The notes under the pieces were generated by a model that saw nothing but the letters and a program-made list of their open reading frames with translations, was not told the origin of the DNA and did not search any database. Source: JBKEDC01 sp047975205 (GTDB taxonomy: Bacteria; Bacteroidota; Bacteroidia; Bacteroidales; Prolixibacteraceae). From it: DNA of 64,000 bases. Where the stretch lies: positions 15,326 to 79,325 of the forward strand of contig JBKEDC010000024.1 in the NCBI GenBank assembly GCA_047975205.1, read 5' to 3'. The translations under genes were made by a program, and so were the position numbers. This document shows positions 52,865 through 62,526 of this stretch, one piece after another (positions within the stretch are counted from its first letter, which is position 1; each line of letters begins with the position of its first letter).

Positions 52865-55345
52865 CTATTCCTGCACATACACCCTTTTCACACGCTGCGA
52901 GATACTTGTAAGCACCTCATATGGGATAGTACCTATCCATCTCGCAAGTCGTTGCATGGTGATATGTTCACCCATAAGTTCTACCCGTGTCCCCTGGATA
53001 ATATTCGATCCGGTAATATCAATCATGCACATATCCATACAAATATTGCCAATTACCGGATATTCATGTCCTGCAATCCATACTTTACCAACTCCATTGC
53101 TTAATCTGCGATTATACCCATCGGCATAACCAACCGGAATAATAGCTATCTTCTTATCTTCATTGGCCTTACCTACTCTGCCATACCCTATAGTATTGCC
53201 TGATTTCACCACTTTCACTTGAGATACAAGGCTAGTCCAACACGCCACTACTTTGGTTTTTACACATGAAGATTGTGCATAACCATACAAACCGATACCC
53301 AAGCGTACCATATCATGTTGGTACTCCGGAAAACGTTCTATGCCTGCTGAATTTAAAATATGACACATCGCTTGCGGTTGAACTTGGAGTACCAAGCGAC
53401 TCAATTCCAAGAACCGTTTGTGTTGAGTGTGAGTAAACGTATCTTCTGCCGAGTCATCACTGACTGCCAAGTGCGTAAAACACGAAGCTACTCGCAAAGT
53501 ATCTGTTGAACTGACAAGCTGCAATGCGTGTTGCAACTCAGCTTCATCATCGAAACCCAAACGATGCATACCGGTTTCCAATTTCAAATGAATAGGATAA
53601 TGACATACAGCCATGCGTTCTGCCGTCTTCTGGAATAAGTGAAATACCTCCGGCGAATAAATATTGGGTTCTAAACGATTATCCATCATCATTTCAAAAC
53701 TATGGTATTCCGGATTCATGACAATGATAGGAGTATCCACGCCCGATTGCCGCAATTCCATTCCTTCATCGGCTACGGCAACAGCCAAATAATCTACTTG
53801 TTGATAAGCCAAAGCTTTCGCAATCTCAACAGACCCGGTGCCATAAGAGAGAGCTTTTACCATTACCATCATTTTGGTAGTGGGACGAAGTAAGGCTTTA
53901 TAGTGATTCAAATTTTCAACTAGCGCACTTAAATCAACTTCTAATTGTGTTTGGTGGTACTTTTGTTGCAATACTGCTGATATGCGTTCGAAGCGAAAGT
54001 AACGAGCTCCTTTCAACAAGATATTGAGATTGCGATAATTTCTTGCCTCAAAATGAGCCAGGAAATCATCAGTAGAAGCATAACATTCAGTTTCCACATT
54101 AAGCAATCCGCAATAGACTTCCCATTGTCTACCCACCAAAACTAATTTATGCAAATTATAGGGATAAAGCAACTTACATAGTCGTTTACCCAGTTCTTCA
54201 TCAGCATATTCGGTTTGTTCAATATCGGAAAGGATAAGACAAGCTTGCTGTCCTTGTTTAGAAGAATGGTTCGACTGAAATTGCAGAGCTATTTCCAATG
54301 AATTTAAATCGGAGTTATAGAAATCATTGATTAACTGGCAGTCATTTATTCCCGACTTGATCTCCAAGCGCATGGCTATAGGTTGTAAGTAAGCAAAAGC
54401 ATCAAGTACTTGTTCGCTTTCAAGTCCTAGCATAAGAATAAAGGCTAAGCAATGTGATGCATTCTCTAAAGATGCAGAATCTACGAATGGAAATACGACT
54501 TCACCTTCCCCCCTAGCATGCTTATATATTATGATGCTTTGTTTAATTGCTATTCGATATTGCAAGTGTAAATCAGCAGTAGTATTTTTTACATTTGTCG
54601 ACCATGCATAACGAGTTCTCGGAGAAAACATAGCCTCAACATTCCGGGCAAGATCTACTTGATCGGCGCAATACACCAATTTCTTGCAGGTATTGAAAAG
54701 CTTTAGTTTTTCATTTATTTTTTCTGTCTTATTAGCAAAGTTTTTTTGGTGAGCTTCTCCGATGTTGCTGACAATACCATAATCGGCTTGAACAATACGT
54801 TGTAAAACTTCCATTTCCTTCGGCTTAGATATACCTGCTTCGAAGATAGCCATTTGGTGTTCATCATCCATATTCAACACTGAAAGCGGAACACCAACTT
54901 GTGAATTATAGCTTCGAGGACTGCGAATAATTTTCAACTCATGGTGCAAAAGACTATATAGCCACTCCTTAATAATAGTTTTACCATTACTACCGGTTAT
55001 GGCCAATACCGGATAAGCATATTTCCGACGATGAGCTGCAGATAATGATTGTAGAGCTGATAAAGTATTTTCAACCTGAACAAATATACCTTCAGGATAA
55101 TCTGCACAAGTCACATCCTCAGATACTAAGAAGTAACGAACACCTCGCAGATATAAATCAGACAGGTAACGATGTCCATTATGACGTTCACCATGGAGCG
55201 CCACAAAGAGACAGCCACTTGTACTTTTTATGGTACGGCTGTCAATGGAAATTTGATTAATAGTGTAATCATCCGAGTTTACAGCAACTCTTTTCAAACT
55301 TCCTCCTACAATTTGAGCAATATTACGAATTGATATATCTTTCAT
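52865..55345 (-). CDS. murF-alr: Fused UDP-MurNAc-tripeptide-D-Ala-D-Ala ligase and alanine racemase
   Basis: An 826-residue fusion typical of Bacteroidetes. The N-terminal Mur ligase (about 1-455) has FVALHGERHNGHRYL, the ATP loop ITGSNGKTIIKEWL, FEAGISKPKEM and MRLEIKSG. The C-terminal racemase (about 460-826) has LEVDLSALVENLNHYKALL, MVKALSYGTG with the PLP lysine Lys497, LETGMHRLGF, VRLGIGLYGY, TIGYGRVG, IPVGYADGYNRRL and NICMDMCMIDIT. It makes D-Ala and adds D-Ala-D-Ala to the wall precursor. Both halves look intact. Confidence 0.96.
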   Translation of the reverse strand: MKDISIRNIAQIVGGSLKRVAVNSDDYTINQISIDSRTIKSTSGCLFVALHGERHNGHRYLSDLYLRGVRYFLVSEDVTCADYPEGIFVQVENTLSALQSLSAAHRRKYAYPVLAITGSNGKTIIKEWLYSLLHHELKIIRSPRSYNSQVGVPLSVLNMDDEHQMAIFEAGISKPKEMEVLQRIVQADYGIVSNIGEAHQKNFANKTEKINEKLKLFNTCKKLVYCADQVDLARNVEAMFSPRTRYAWSTNVKNTTADLHLQYRIAIKQSIIIYKHARGEGEVVFPFVDSASLENASHCLAFILMLGLESEQVLDAFAYLQPIAMRLEIKSGINDCQLINDFYNSDLNSLEIALQFQSNHSSKQGQQACLILSDIEQTEYADEELGKRLCKLLYPYNLHKLVLVGRQWEVYCGLLNVETECYASTDDFLAHFEARNYRNLNILLKGARYFRFERISAVLQQKYHQTQLEVDLSALVENLNHYKALLRPTTKMMVMVKALSYGTGSVEIAKALAYQQVDYLAVAVADEGMELRQSGVDTPIIVMNPEYHSFEMMMDNRLEPNIYSPEVFHLFQKTAERMAVCHYPIHLKLETGMHRLGFDDEAELQHALQLVSSTDTLRVASCFTHLAVSDDSAEDTFTHTQHKRFLELSRLVLQVQPQAMCHILNSAGIERFPEYQHDMVRLGIGLYGYAQSSCVKTKVVACWTSLVSQVKVVKSGNTIGYGRVGKANEDKKIAIIPVGYADGYNRRLSNGVGKVWIAGHEYPVIGNICMDMCMIDITGSNIIQGTRVELMGEHITMQRLARWIGTIPYEVLTSISQRVKRVYVQE

Positions 55346-55476
55346 CCGGCTATTTACTTGTGTTTACAAAATAAGTCCTATTTTTTTTCTTCAAAAATAA
55401 TAAATTCGCCAACGAACTTCTCCATTTTTTTTGGCAAACCGACGAAGTCCAATTTGGGTTTTCTCATTCAAACAAA

Positions 55477-55508
55477 AAATGATAAAGCCCAAAGTGGATT
55501 TATCATTT
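55477..55508 (-). terminator. proB terminator
   Basis: AAATGATAAA / TTTATCATTT stem. On the minus strand it ends in TTTTTT, 11 nt beyond the proB stop. Confidence 0.7.
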
Positions 55509-55518
55509 AGTTGTGCGT

Positions 55519-56604
55519 TTATAACTCTTTTAAAAAGAGATAATCATAATGAATTATGGGTTTCTCATGGCGCATATTGGCTGCTACCTTGCTCGAATCA
55601 AATTGTGCACGTCCCCATCCCAAAACTTCGCCTTTTTCATCCATAATCTTTAGAATATCATTTTTCCGAAAACTTCCTCTGATTTCTTGCACGCCTATAA
55701 GAAGTAGACTTGTAGCCCTATCTGAGAATAAAGCAGTTCGTGCTCCTTCATTAATAACCAATGCACCATGTGTAAAGCTATCAGAATGTGCCAACCATTT
55801 TTTTACATTCGATGATTTACGTTCTGTGCCGATAAAAGTGGTGTGCTTCACATCTTGGTCAGCATCAAGTAAAGATAATAACATACTTTCATGTAATCCA
55901 TTAGCTATATGTACATCTATTCCTTCCTTTGCCAGTTTTTGCGCCATAGTACTTTTAGTGAGCATTCCTCCCCTGCCAAAATCTGATTTATCAGTCATGA
56001 TGTTCTTCATCCACGATTTTTGGTTGACTTGAATCTGCTCTATTACTTTCGAAGTAGATAGTGTTGGATTTCCATCGTAAATACCATCTACATTTGTAAG
56101 GATAATCAAAGCTTCTGAACCTTGCATCGATGCTATCATGCCTGACAGTTCATCATTATCAGTAAACATGAGTTCAGAAATCGATATGGTGTCATTTTCA
56201 TTTACAATTGGCAGCACTTCATTTTCTATCAACGTGCTTACACAATTTTTCATATTGAGATAATGGTATCTATCGGAGAAGTTCTCTTTAGTAGTAAGCA
56301 CTTGTGCGCATGTAATCTGATATTCTTGGAATAAATCGGCATAACGATTAATGAGTTTCACTTGCCCTACCGCCGAATAAAGCTGCCTTGCCGATACCGT
56401 GTCGAGTTTTCTATCGATGTTCAACTCACTTCGTCCGGCTGCCACTGCCCCTGAGGATACTAGAATAATTTCTACTCCGAGCTTTTTCAGTTGGGCAATT
56501 TGGTCAACCAAATGTGCAATACGCGATACATTCAACGTACCATCGGGTTTGGTAAGCACATTACTCCCAATCTTTATGGTTATTTTTTTATAGCGAAGAT
56601 TCAT
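55519..56604 (-). CDS. proB: Glutamate 5-kinase
   Basis: First step of proline synthesis. The 361-residue protein has a kinase domain, about 1-255 (ITIKIGSNVLTKPDGTLNVS, ILVSSGAVAAGR, PIVNENDTISISELMFTDNDELSG, FGRGGMLTKSTMAQKLAKEG). A C-terminal PUA domain, about 275-355, follows (DILKIMDEKGEVLGWGRAQF). The length is standard. It lies downstream of proC on the same strand, 50 nt apart. Confidence 0.96.
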   Translation of the reverse strand: MNLRYKKITIKIGSNVLTKPDGTLNVSRIAHLVDQIAQLKKLGVEIILVSSGAVAAGRSELNIDRKLDTVSARQLYSAVGQVKLINRYADLFQEYQITCAQVLTTKENFSDRYHYLNMKNCVSTLIENEVLPIVNENDTISISELMFTDNDELSGMIASMQGSEALIILTNVDGIYDGNPTLSTSKVIEQIQVNQKSWMKNIMTDKSDFGRGGMLTKSTMAQKLAKEGIDVHIANGLHESMLLSLLDADQDVKHTTFIGTERKSSNVKKWLAHSDSFTHGALVINEGARTALFSDRATSLLLIGVQEIRGSFRKNDILKIMDEKGEVLGWGRAQFDSSKVAANMRHEKPIIHYDYLFLKEL

Positions 56605-56654
56605 TGCTCAATAGATAAATATTATGATGTTTCTCATAACGCTCAATTTTTACA

Positions 56655-57449
56655 TTATCTCATAGCGTTGAACGACGCCAAAAGTGATTTAATAACCGCA
56701 GAGCTGAATCCTTGATGCTCCAATGCATTCAACCCTTTTATAGTAACTCCTGCCGGAGTGCAAACCTTATCGATTTCCGTTTCCGGGTTTTCTGTTCCTT
56801 GAAGTAATAGTTCAGCAGCTCCTTTTACTGTTTGTGCTGCCATAAAACGAGCCTGCGGAGCTTTCAATCCCATTTCAATTCCGCCTATCATAGCAGCACG
56901 AAGATAGCGCATAGCAAAGGCTGTTCCGCAAGATGCCAAAGCTGTTGCGGCCACAATTTGATTTTCCGGAAGCACAGCTACTTCTCCCAACTTCTCGAAC
57001 AATTTTTCCACTAAATAACTATCTTGCGATGCATTTTCATTGAATGACATACATGTCATTGATTCTTGCACTGCAATTGCCGTGTTTGGAAGCAAGCGAA
57101 ATAGCTTTTTATCGGCTCCTACACATTCTTCCAAATCGTGGAGCGTGACATTGGCTGCCACCGAAACAATGAGTTGCTTATCATTCAACAGATCTTTAAA
57201 TTCTGCCGTCACTTTGGCTATCAGATAAGGTTTAACCGCAAGGATTAACAAATCAACTTCTTCAACTGCCGAACGATTATCAGTAGTTGCATTAAACCCC
57301 TTATTTATCCACTCGTTTAATTTATTCTCACTTGAGCGCGTAATAGTAATTTTATCTGAAGTAGTATATCCGGAACTTACGATACCCCGAGCAATGGATC
57401 CTCCCATATTTCCGGCTCCGATAATGGTGATTTTATTTATTTGTTGCAT
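56655..57449 (-). CDS. proC: Pyrroline-5-carboxylate reductase
   Basis: Last step of proline synthesis, NAD(P)H-dependent. The 264-residue protein has the Rossmann loop ITIIGAGNMGGSIARGIV, LLILAVKPYLIAKV, a central RLLPNTAIAVQESMT, ALASCGTAFAMRYLRAAMIGG and the C-terminal signature VCTPAGVTIKGLNALE. The length is normal. It forms a unit with proB. Confidence 0.96.
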   Translation of the reverse strand: MQQINKITIIGAGNMGGSIARGIVSSGYTTSDKITITRSSENKLNEWINKGFNATTDNRSAVEEVDLLILAVKPYLIAKVTAEFKDLLNDKQLIVSVAANVTLHDLEECVGADKKLFRLLPNTAIAVQESMTCMSFNENASQDSYLVEKLFEKLGEVAVLPENQIVAATALASCGTAFAMRYLRAAMIGGIEMGLKAPQARFMAAQTVKGAAELLLQGTENPETEIDKVCTPAGVTIKGLNALEHQGFSSAVIKSLLASFNAMR

Positions 57450-57500
57450 AATGACATTTTTAAATTTTCAAAAAACAATCTATTAAATGGAAAATTCTTT

Positions 57501-58940
57501 TTACCTTCTTATTCTAGAAATCAATTCGATTGTACGGATGGTATCTTTATATTGATTGTGCGTGTTCTGTTTAATAATATCTAAGGAAGCATCTGAGTTA
57601 TCCTCCCAACGACGACAACGATAAATCGGATGATATATGCGTCCTATTTTATAATTTCGGGAAATAGCTAATCCCATGGCGTAATCCTCACCGTAACTGG
57701 TATTTGGTATGCGAATACTTCTGAATACCGGAGTATAGAATGCGCGCGGAGCTCCGAGTCCGTTAACACGCAGAGCATTATTTGCACCATTCTCCGAAGT
57801 CCATTCAGCATGATCAATAATTCCCGGAGCAATTTCTTCTAAGTCAAAATTGCACATCTGATATGAACCGATAACCATAGCACAATTTTCCTCATAGAAC
57901 TTATCTACTATTTGCTGAATCGTACTATTGTCGTAATACAAATCATCGCTATCCAGTTGGATTAAGAATCGTCCTGCCATTTCATGATGAGCTGCTATGT
58001 TCCAACAGCCGCCAATACCCAAATCTTTAGTTTCAGGGGTTACGACAATAAGCCTTTCATCAGAATAAGATTCCAGTAATTCTTTAGTACCATCAGCGGA
58101 ATGATTATCTACCACGATCAGATTAAAGCGGAAGTCACATTCTTGACTTAACACCGAATCCACAGCATCTTTAATGGTCTTTATTCGATTCCGAACCGGG
58201 ATCACTACAGTTGCCTCTACCGGAAACTCTCCATCGAATGCAATAGGTTGAAATTCCTCTTCAGCAAGCTTTGCCCCCATATACAGGAGATGGTTAGTAC
58301 AAACTTGCTCCATTTCCTGCTGTCGTTCTCGTTGCATAGGATTCACATAGTCGAACTGCTTTTCACCCGATTGTCGTTTATCTGATTCTTGTTTCGTGCT
58401 CAACAATTCCGGCAGATGGAAAATCTTTCCTAAACGAGAGGCTTGCAATCGGAGTCCATAAAATGCTGCATATGTTGTTTCTTCCATGTCTTCCAAGTAC
58501 TCGCCGATGGCAGCTGCGTGATAGAGCTGTAAAGGTCCGAAATCGAAATCATCGCGTACACTTCCCAATTGATAATCAATGGTCGGGTGTGGTGCCGTTA
58601 TGTTGTCTTTCACCTCTAAATAATCGGCATAAGTCATTACTGAAGCCGTAAGCTCTGCCACCTGAAGCAGTCTATCTACGGCATATTGCCCCAAACTGAC
58701 TTGCTGTTCATTTAATATAAACAAGCAATAAGCAGTATCAACACAAGCAGCTATTTTGCGAAGTGTATCGCTTGATGTAAGGTTATTAACCATTATGCAA
58801 GTTGCATTATGATAAGAGCATTCATTTACAGAGAGTACATATATTTCATTAACCGAGCTATTATCTTTTAGCTGATTAACCAGCTGCTGTGTGTGCTCCG
58901 GAGATTGATCGGCTATAAAGCAATTTACTTTATTTAGCAT
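57501..58940 (-). CDS. Glycosyltransferase family 2 protein
   Basis: A 479-residue protein with the start placed at MLNKVNCFIADQ (58940), because an upstream ATG would overlap rsmI. The N-terminal 230 residues include a nucleotide-sugar-like fold of unclear role (LFILNEQQVSLGQYAVDRLL, MTYADYLEV). The C-terminal GT-A domain begins ATVVIPVRNRIKTIKDAVDS and has VVDNHSADGT, GGCWNIAAH, LIQLDSDDLY with the DxD motif, and FYTPVFRSIRIPNTSYGEDY. The sugar and acceptor are unknown. Confidence 0.88.
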   Translation of the reverse strand: MLNKVNCFIADQSPEHTQQLVNQLKDNSSVNEIYVLSVNECSYHNATCIMVNNLTSSDTLRKIAACVDTAYCLFILNEQQVSLGQYAVDRLLQVAELTASVMTYADYLEVKDNITAPHPTIDYQLGSVRDDFDFGPLQLYHAAAIGEYLEDMEETTYAAFYGLRLQASRLGKIFHLPELLSTKQESDKRQSGEKQFDYVNPMQRERQQEMEQVCTNHLLYMGAKLAEEEFQPIAFDGEFPVEATVVIPVRNRIKTIKDAVDSVLSQECDFRFNLIVVDNHSADGTKELLESYSDERLIVVTPETKDLGIGGCWNIAAHHEMAGRFLIQLDSDDLYYDNSTIQQIVDKFYEENCAMVIGSYQMCNFDLEEIAPGIIDHAEWTSENGANNALRVNGLGAPRAFYTPVFRSIRIPNTSYGEDYAMGLAISRNYKIGRIYHPIYRCRRWEDNSDASLDIIKQNTHNQYKDTIRTIELISRIRR

Positions 58941-58959
58941 GAGAGTTTGGTTTTTTATA

Positions 58960-59637
58960 TTATTCTTGTGCGTATCCTTCCAGCACAATCACGATTTCAC
59001 CCTTAATGGTTTTTGAGCTAAAATGTTCATGTGCATCTTTTAATGTGCCATGGTAATTTTCCTCATGTAGTTTTGAAAGCTCGCGAGAAACCGACACGCG
59101 CCTTTCTTCGCCAAAGTATTCCACAAACTGCTCCAACGCTTTCAGCAGGCGATAAGGCGACTCGTAAAATATCAACGTGCGTTCTTCTTCAACTAAAGAT
59201 TGTATCTTCTTTTGGCGTCCTTTCTTTTGAGGCAAAAACCCTTCGAAGCAAAACCTATCGGTAGGGAAACCTGAGTTTACTAATGCCGGCACAAAAGCGG
59301 TAGCTCCGGGCAAGCACTCCACTTCTACTCCCATGTATAAACAAGCCCTGACTAAAAAAAATCCCGGATCGGAAATAGCGGGTGTTCCGGCATCTGAAAT
59401 CAGTGCTATGTTTTCACCGGCTGCTATACGTTCGGCTACTTGTTCAGCTGTTTTGTGTTCGTTGAATTTATGATGCGAACTGAGTTTGTTTTGTATTTCA
59501 TAGTGTTTCAACAATTTGGAGGATGTACGCGTATCTTCCGCCAATATCAAATCTACTTCTTTTAATATTCTGACGGCTCGATAGGTCATATCCTCCAGAT
59601 TCCCAATGGGAGTAGGCACCAAAAATAGTTTTGCCAT
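58960..59637 (-). CDS. rsmI: 16S rRNA (cytidine-1402-2'-O)-methyltransferase
   Basis: Modifies C1402 in the ribosomal P site with SAM. The 225-residue protein, taken from ATG at 59637, starts AKLFLVPTPIGNLEDMTYRA. It has LILAEDTRTSSKLLKHYEI, ALISDAGTPAISDPGFFLV, VECLPGATAFVPALVNSG, FEGFLPQKKGRQKKI and LIFYESPYRL. An upstream ATG 21 nt away would overlap the preceding gene. It is slightly shorter than E. coli RsmI. Confidence 0.95.
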   Translation of the reverse strand: MAKLFLVPTPIGNLEDMTYRAVRILKEVDLILAEDTRTSSKLLKHYEIQNKLSSHHKFNEHKTAEQVAERIAAGENIALISDAGTPAISDPGFFLVRACLYMGVEVECLPGATAFVPALVNSGFPTDRFCFEGFLPQKKGRQKKIQSLVEEERTLIFYESPYRLLKALEQFVEYFGEERRVSVSRELSKLHEENYHGTLKDAHEHFSSKTIKGEIVIVLEGYAQE

Positions 59638-59650
59638 AACATGTTTACTT

Positions 59651-60784
59651 TTATGCAAATCGACGTTGCACCAAGTTCATAAATTGTTTTCTAATTTCAG
59701 AATCCGGCCAATCAAAATTACGCTCTATTAAATCTACAGCTTCATTATAACTGTTTAATTGGTCAATTGCCTGCACCGCATGATAAAACAAGCCTGTTCT
59801 ATTCTCGAACAAATCGGCTATGAACTCAAAACGTTCATTCAAACCGATAACTTCAATTAACTTCTTAGTAGGCATTTGTTGCTTATCAGCTTGATTGGCT
59901 GCATGTAATAAATTCTCCAATGATTTCACATGCTCTTGATAACTATCTAGTTCATATTCCAACTTCATCTCATCCGGAATTGGAGCAGCTGCAATCGGGG
60001 TGTTCGAAACTTCCGATAAATTTTGATTATCTAATTCAGTTTCCGGCTTTGGCTCATCCGATATGTCGTTCGGAGCTACAATTTTTTCCTCCTCTTTTGC
60101 TACTTCCTCTTCTTTGCTTAATCCATCTGTTTTCTCCGACTCATTTTGCGCCGATATCTTTATATCGTTTTCTGAATTTGTTATTTCTGTAATTTCCGGC
60201 TTCGATTCAGGTTCTTCAGCAGCCAATGATAAATCCAACAGTACTTCCGGTTCATCTGATTCCTCATCAAATTGAGGTTCTTCTATTTCAGAATTGTTAT
60301 CAATTAAATCCATATTGCCAAACGACAATAATTCTTCCGGTTCATCGTTTTGTTCTTCGGGAAGTATCGCTTGTGCTTGAGGCTCATCTATGGTTAATCT
60401 CAAGGCAGATTCATTTTTCGGCTCTATTTTTTGCTCCGGCTGATGTTTTTCCACCTTAACCTTTGCCACCACTTCAGACTCTGCCGAAGCTTTATCTTGC
60501 TGAAATATGGTGAGCTTTGCTAATGGCATCGGTTCTGCGGTAAGAGGTTCTTGTTCAGTCTTATCTGACAATAACTGCACTTCAAACTGCAAATGTTTTT
60601 CAGCTAAATCATAACCCAGCATTTCACTTAATTCATCATAAGCCAAGAGAAGTGATTTCGCCTTTTGCCGAGCTCTGTCAACTTGAAATTTCTTGGGCTC
60701 ATAGCGTTTCGCCATTCGCTCATTTAATACGAATAAATCGGCAATGTCTTTTTGTAGTTCCTCTAGTAATTCTTTAGTATCCAT
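59651..60784 (-). CDS. Acidic low-complexity protein of unknown function
   Basis: A 377-residue cytoplasmic-looking protein. The N-terminal 75 residues are helical (ELLEELQKDIADLFVLNERM). The middle (about 85-290) is very rich in Glu, Asp and Pro and is probably disordered. The C-terminal 80 residues form a conserved-looking helical domain (LIEVIGLNERFEFIADLFEN, YNEAVDLIERNFDWPDSEIR). No function is known to me. It is the first gene of a unit with rsmI. Confidence 0.7.
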   Translation of the reverse strand: MDTKELLEELQKDIADLFVLNERMAKRYEPKKFQVDRARQKAKSLLLAYDELSEMLGYDLAEKHLQFEVQLLSDKTEQEPLTAEPMPLAKLTIFQQDKASAESEVVAKVKVEKHQPEQKIEPKNESALRLTIDEPQAQAILPEEQNDEPEELLSFGNMDLIDNNSEIEEPQFDEESDEPEVLLDLSLAAEEPESKPEITEITNSENDIKISAQNESEKTDGLSKEEEVAKEEEKIVAPNDISDEPKPETELDNQNLSEVSNTPIAAAPIPDEMKLEYELDSYQEHVKSLENLLHAANQADKQQMPTKKLIEVIGLNERFEFIADLFENRTGLFYHAVQAIDQLNSYNEAVDLIERNFDWPDSEIRKQFMNLVQRRFA

Positions 60785-61249
60785 ATTTTTTTGATTTCAT
60801 ACACTACACACACGCTTCTAACGCAAATATAACTGATATTTACATACCAACTAACTATTATGGTTATTCGTTATGCTTTTATTTATGATAAAAGCATATA
60901 AAAACCTATTTTAGCGTTCATTCTTTTCAACTAATGTTTTCAATTTTAAGTTATATTAACCATTCAAGTTTAATAATGGTTCCACTTTTATACTTTATCA
61001 ATTTTTCTCGCTTAATAATAGAGGCTATTTAAGCTATTTATCGCTTTTCTCAGTGAGGGAAAGCAAGCCAAAATAGGACAACTATTTATTTTTCAAGCAG
61101 AAACAAATTGCAAACATTTATTTTTGTATCAGATAACATTTATCTGATCTCATCGGGCTTAATTTTCCAAAGCTTTTAAGTATATTGCAACAGTAAAGCG
61201 AAACAAAGCTCTGCTTCGGGAACAAACCAAATTAATTTCAAAATAGCGT
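60785..61249. other. Divergent 465-bp promoter region between the acidic-protein gene and proA
   Basis: No gene. TATTTTTG at 61119-61126 matches the -7 consensus for rightward transcription to proA, without a clear TTTG 19 nt upstream. A small hairpin CAGATA-ACATT-TATCTG lies at 61130-61146, just at the expected transcription start. ACCATT and AATGGT flank 61000. Operator function is possible but not shown. Confidence 0.4.
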
Positions 61250-62497
61250 ATGGACATTAAAAATCAACTACAAAGCAGCTTGCAAGCCTCAAGAACCATG
61301 AGTTTGCTATCGGCCGAAAAGATTAACGACATACTGCATGATGTGGCAGAAGCCGCCACAAATAATATTGCCACTATTATATTAGAAAATGAAAAAGATT
61401 TGGCCAAAATGGATGTGCAAAACCCCAAATATGATCGTTTGAAGCTCACGGTAAATCGCATTCAAGGAATTGCTCAGGATATCCGCAACGTGCTCAAACT
61501 GCCTTCACCTTTGGGAAGAATCATTAGTGAACAAACGCTTCAAAATGGGTTAAACATTAAGCGTGTGAGCGTAGCTTTTGGTGTTATCGGCATCATTTAT
61601 GAAGCTCGTCCGAATGTTACGTTCGATGTATTTGCTCTTTGTCTGAAATCAGGCAATGCGTGTGTACTTAAAGGAGGTAGTGATGCCAAACACTCCAATC
61701 AGTTTATTGTGAGTATTATTCAAGAAGTATTAAAAAAACATCAAATTGATCCGAACATCATCACACTTTTACCTGCCGACAGAGAAGCCACCAGTCAATT
61801 ACTTCATGCTCGCGGATATGTTGATTTGCTCATTCCAAGAGGCTCGCAAGGTCTTATAAACTTTGTGCGCGAGCATGCCACTATTCCGGTTATTGAGACC
61901 GGTGCCGGGATTTGCCACACCTACATTGATGAATATGCCGACATTGCTAAGGCAAAGACCATCGTATATAATGCCAAATGCCGAAGACCAAGTGTGTGCA
62001 ACTCCCTAGATTGCGTTATTGTTCATGAAAACAAACTGCCTAATTTGGTGGAAGTATGTCAACCGTTAGTGCAGAATAAAGTTATTATATATGCCGACAA
62101 GCAATCTTATAATATATTAAAAGGAAAGTATCCTGGTGATTTATTGGAGAAAACAAACGAAGAGTCATTCGGCACCGAATTTTTAGATTACAAATTGGCA
62201 ATTAAAACCGTGCCATCATTCAATGACGCTTTAGCTCATATTACACATTACAGCTCTAAACACAGTGAAGCCATAATCAGCGAAAATAACAATCGATTAG
62301 AATTGTTTCGTAAATTAGTTGATGCTGCAGCTGTTTATTGCAATGCCTCTACAGCATTTACCGATGGAGCTCAATTCGGACTGGGAGCTGAAATCGGTAT
62401 TTCTACTCAAAAACTGCATGCTCGGGGTCCGATGGCTCTAGAGGAGCTCACCAGCTATAAATGGATTATAAACGGACAAGGACAAACAAGAGATTAA
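61250..62497 (+). CDS. proA: Glutamate-5-semialdehyde dehydrogenase
   Basis: Second step of proline synthesis; it reduces glutamyl-5-phosphate with NADPH. The 415-residue protein has VSVAFGVIGIIYEARPNVTF, CLKSGNACVLKGGSDA, YVDLLIPRGSQGLINFV, VIETGAGICHTYID, the catalytic Cys in VYNAKCRRPSVCNSLDCVIV, and FTDGAQFGLGAEIGISTQKL. The length is standard. It is followed by argF' 29 nt later, so proline and arginine steps share a transcript. Confidence 0.97.
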   Translation: MDIKNQLQSSLQASRTMSLLSAEKINDILHDVAEAATNNIATIILENEKDLAKMDVQNPKYDRLKLTVNRIQGIAQDIRNVLKLPSPLGRIISEQTLQNGLNIKRVSVAFGVIGIIYEARPNVTFDVFALCLKSGNACVLKGGSDAKHSNQFIVSIIQEVLKKHQIDPNIITLLPADREATSQLLHARGYVDLLIPRGSQGLINFVREHATIPVIETGAGICHTYIDEYADIAKAKTIVYNAKCRRPSVCNSLDCVIVHENKLPNLVEVCQPLVQNKVIIYADKQSYNILKGKYPGDLLEKTNEESFGTEFLDYKLAIKTVPSFNDALAHITHYSSKHSEAIISENNNRLELFRKLVDAAAVYCNASTAFTDGAQFGLGAEIGISTQKLHARGPMALEELTSYKWIINGQGQTRD

Positions 62498-62526
62498 TCA
62501 TATATTATTATAACATCATCACAACA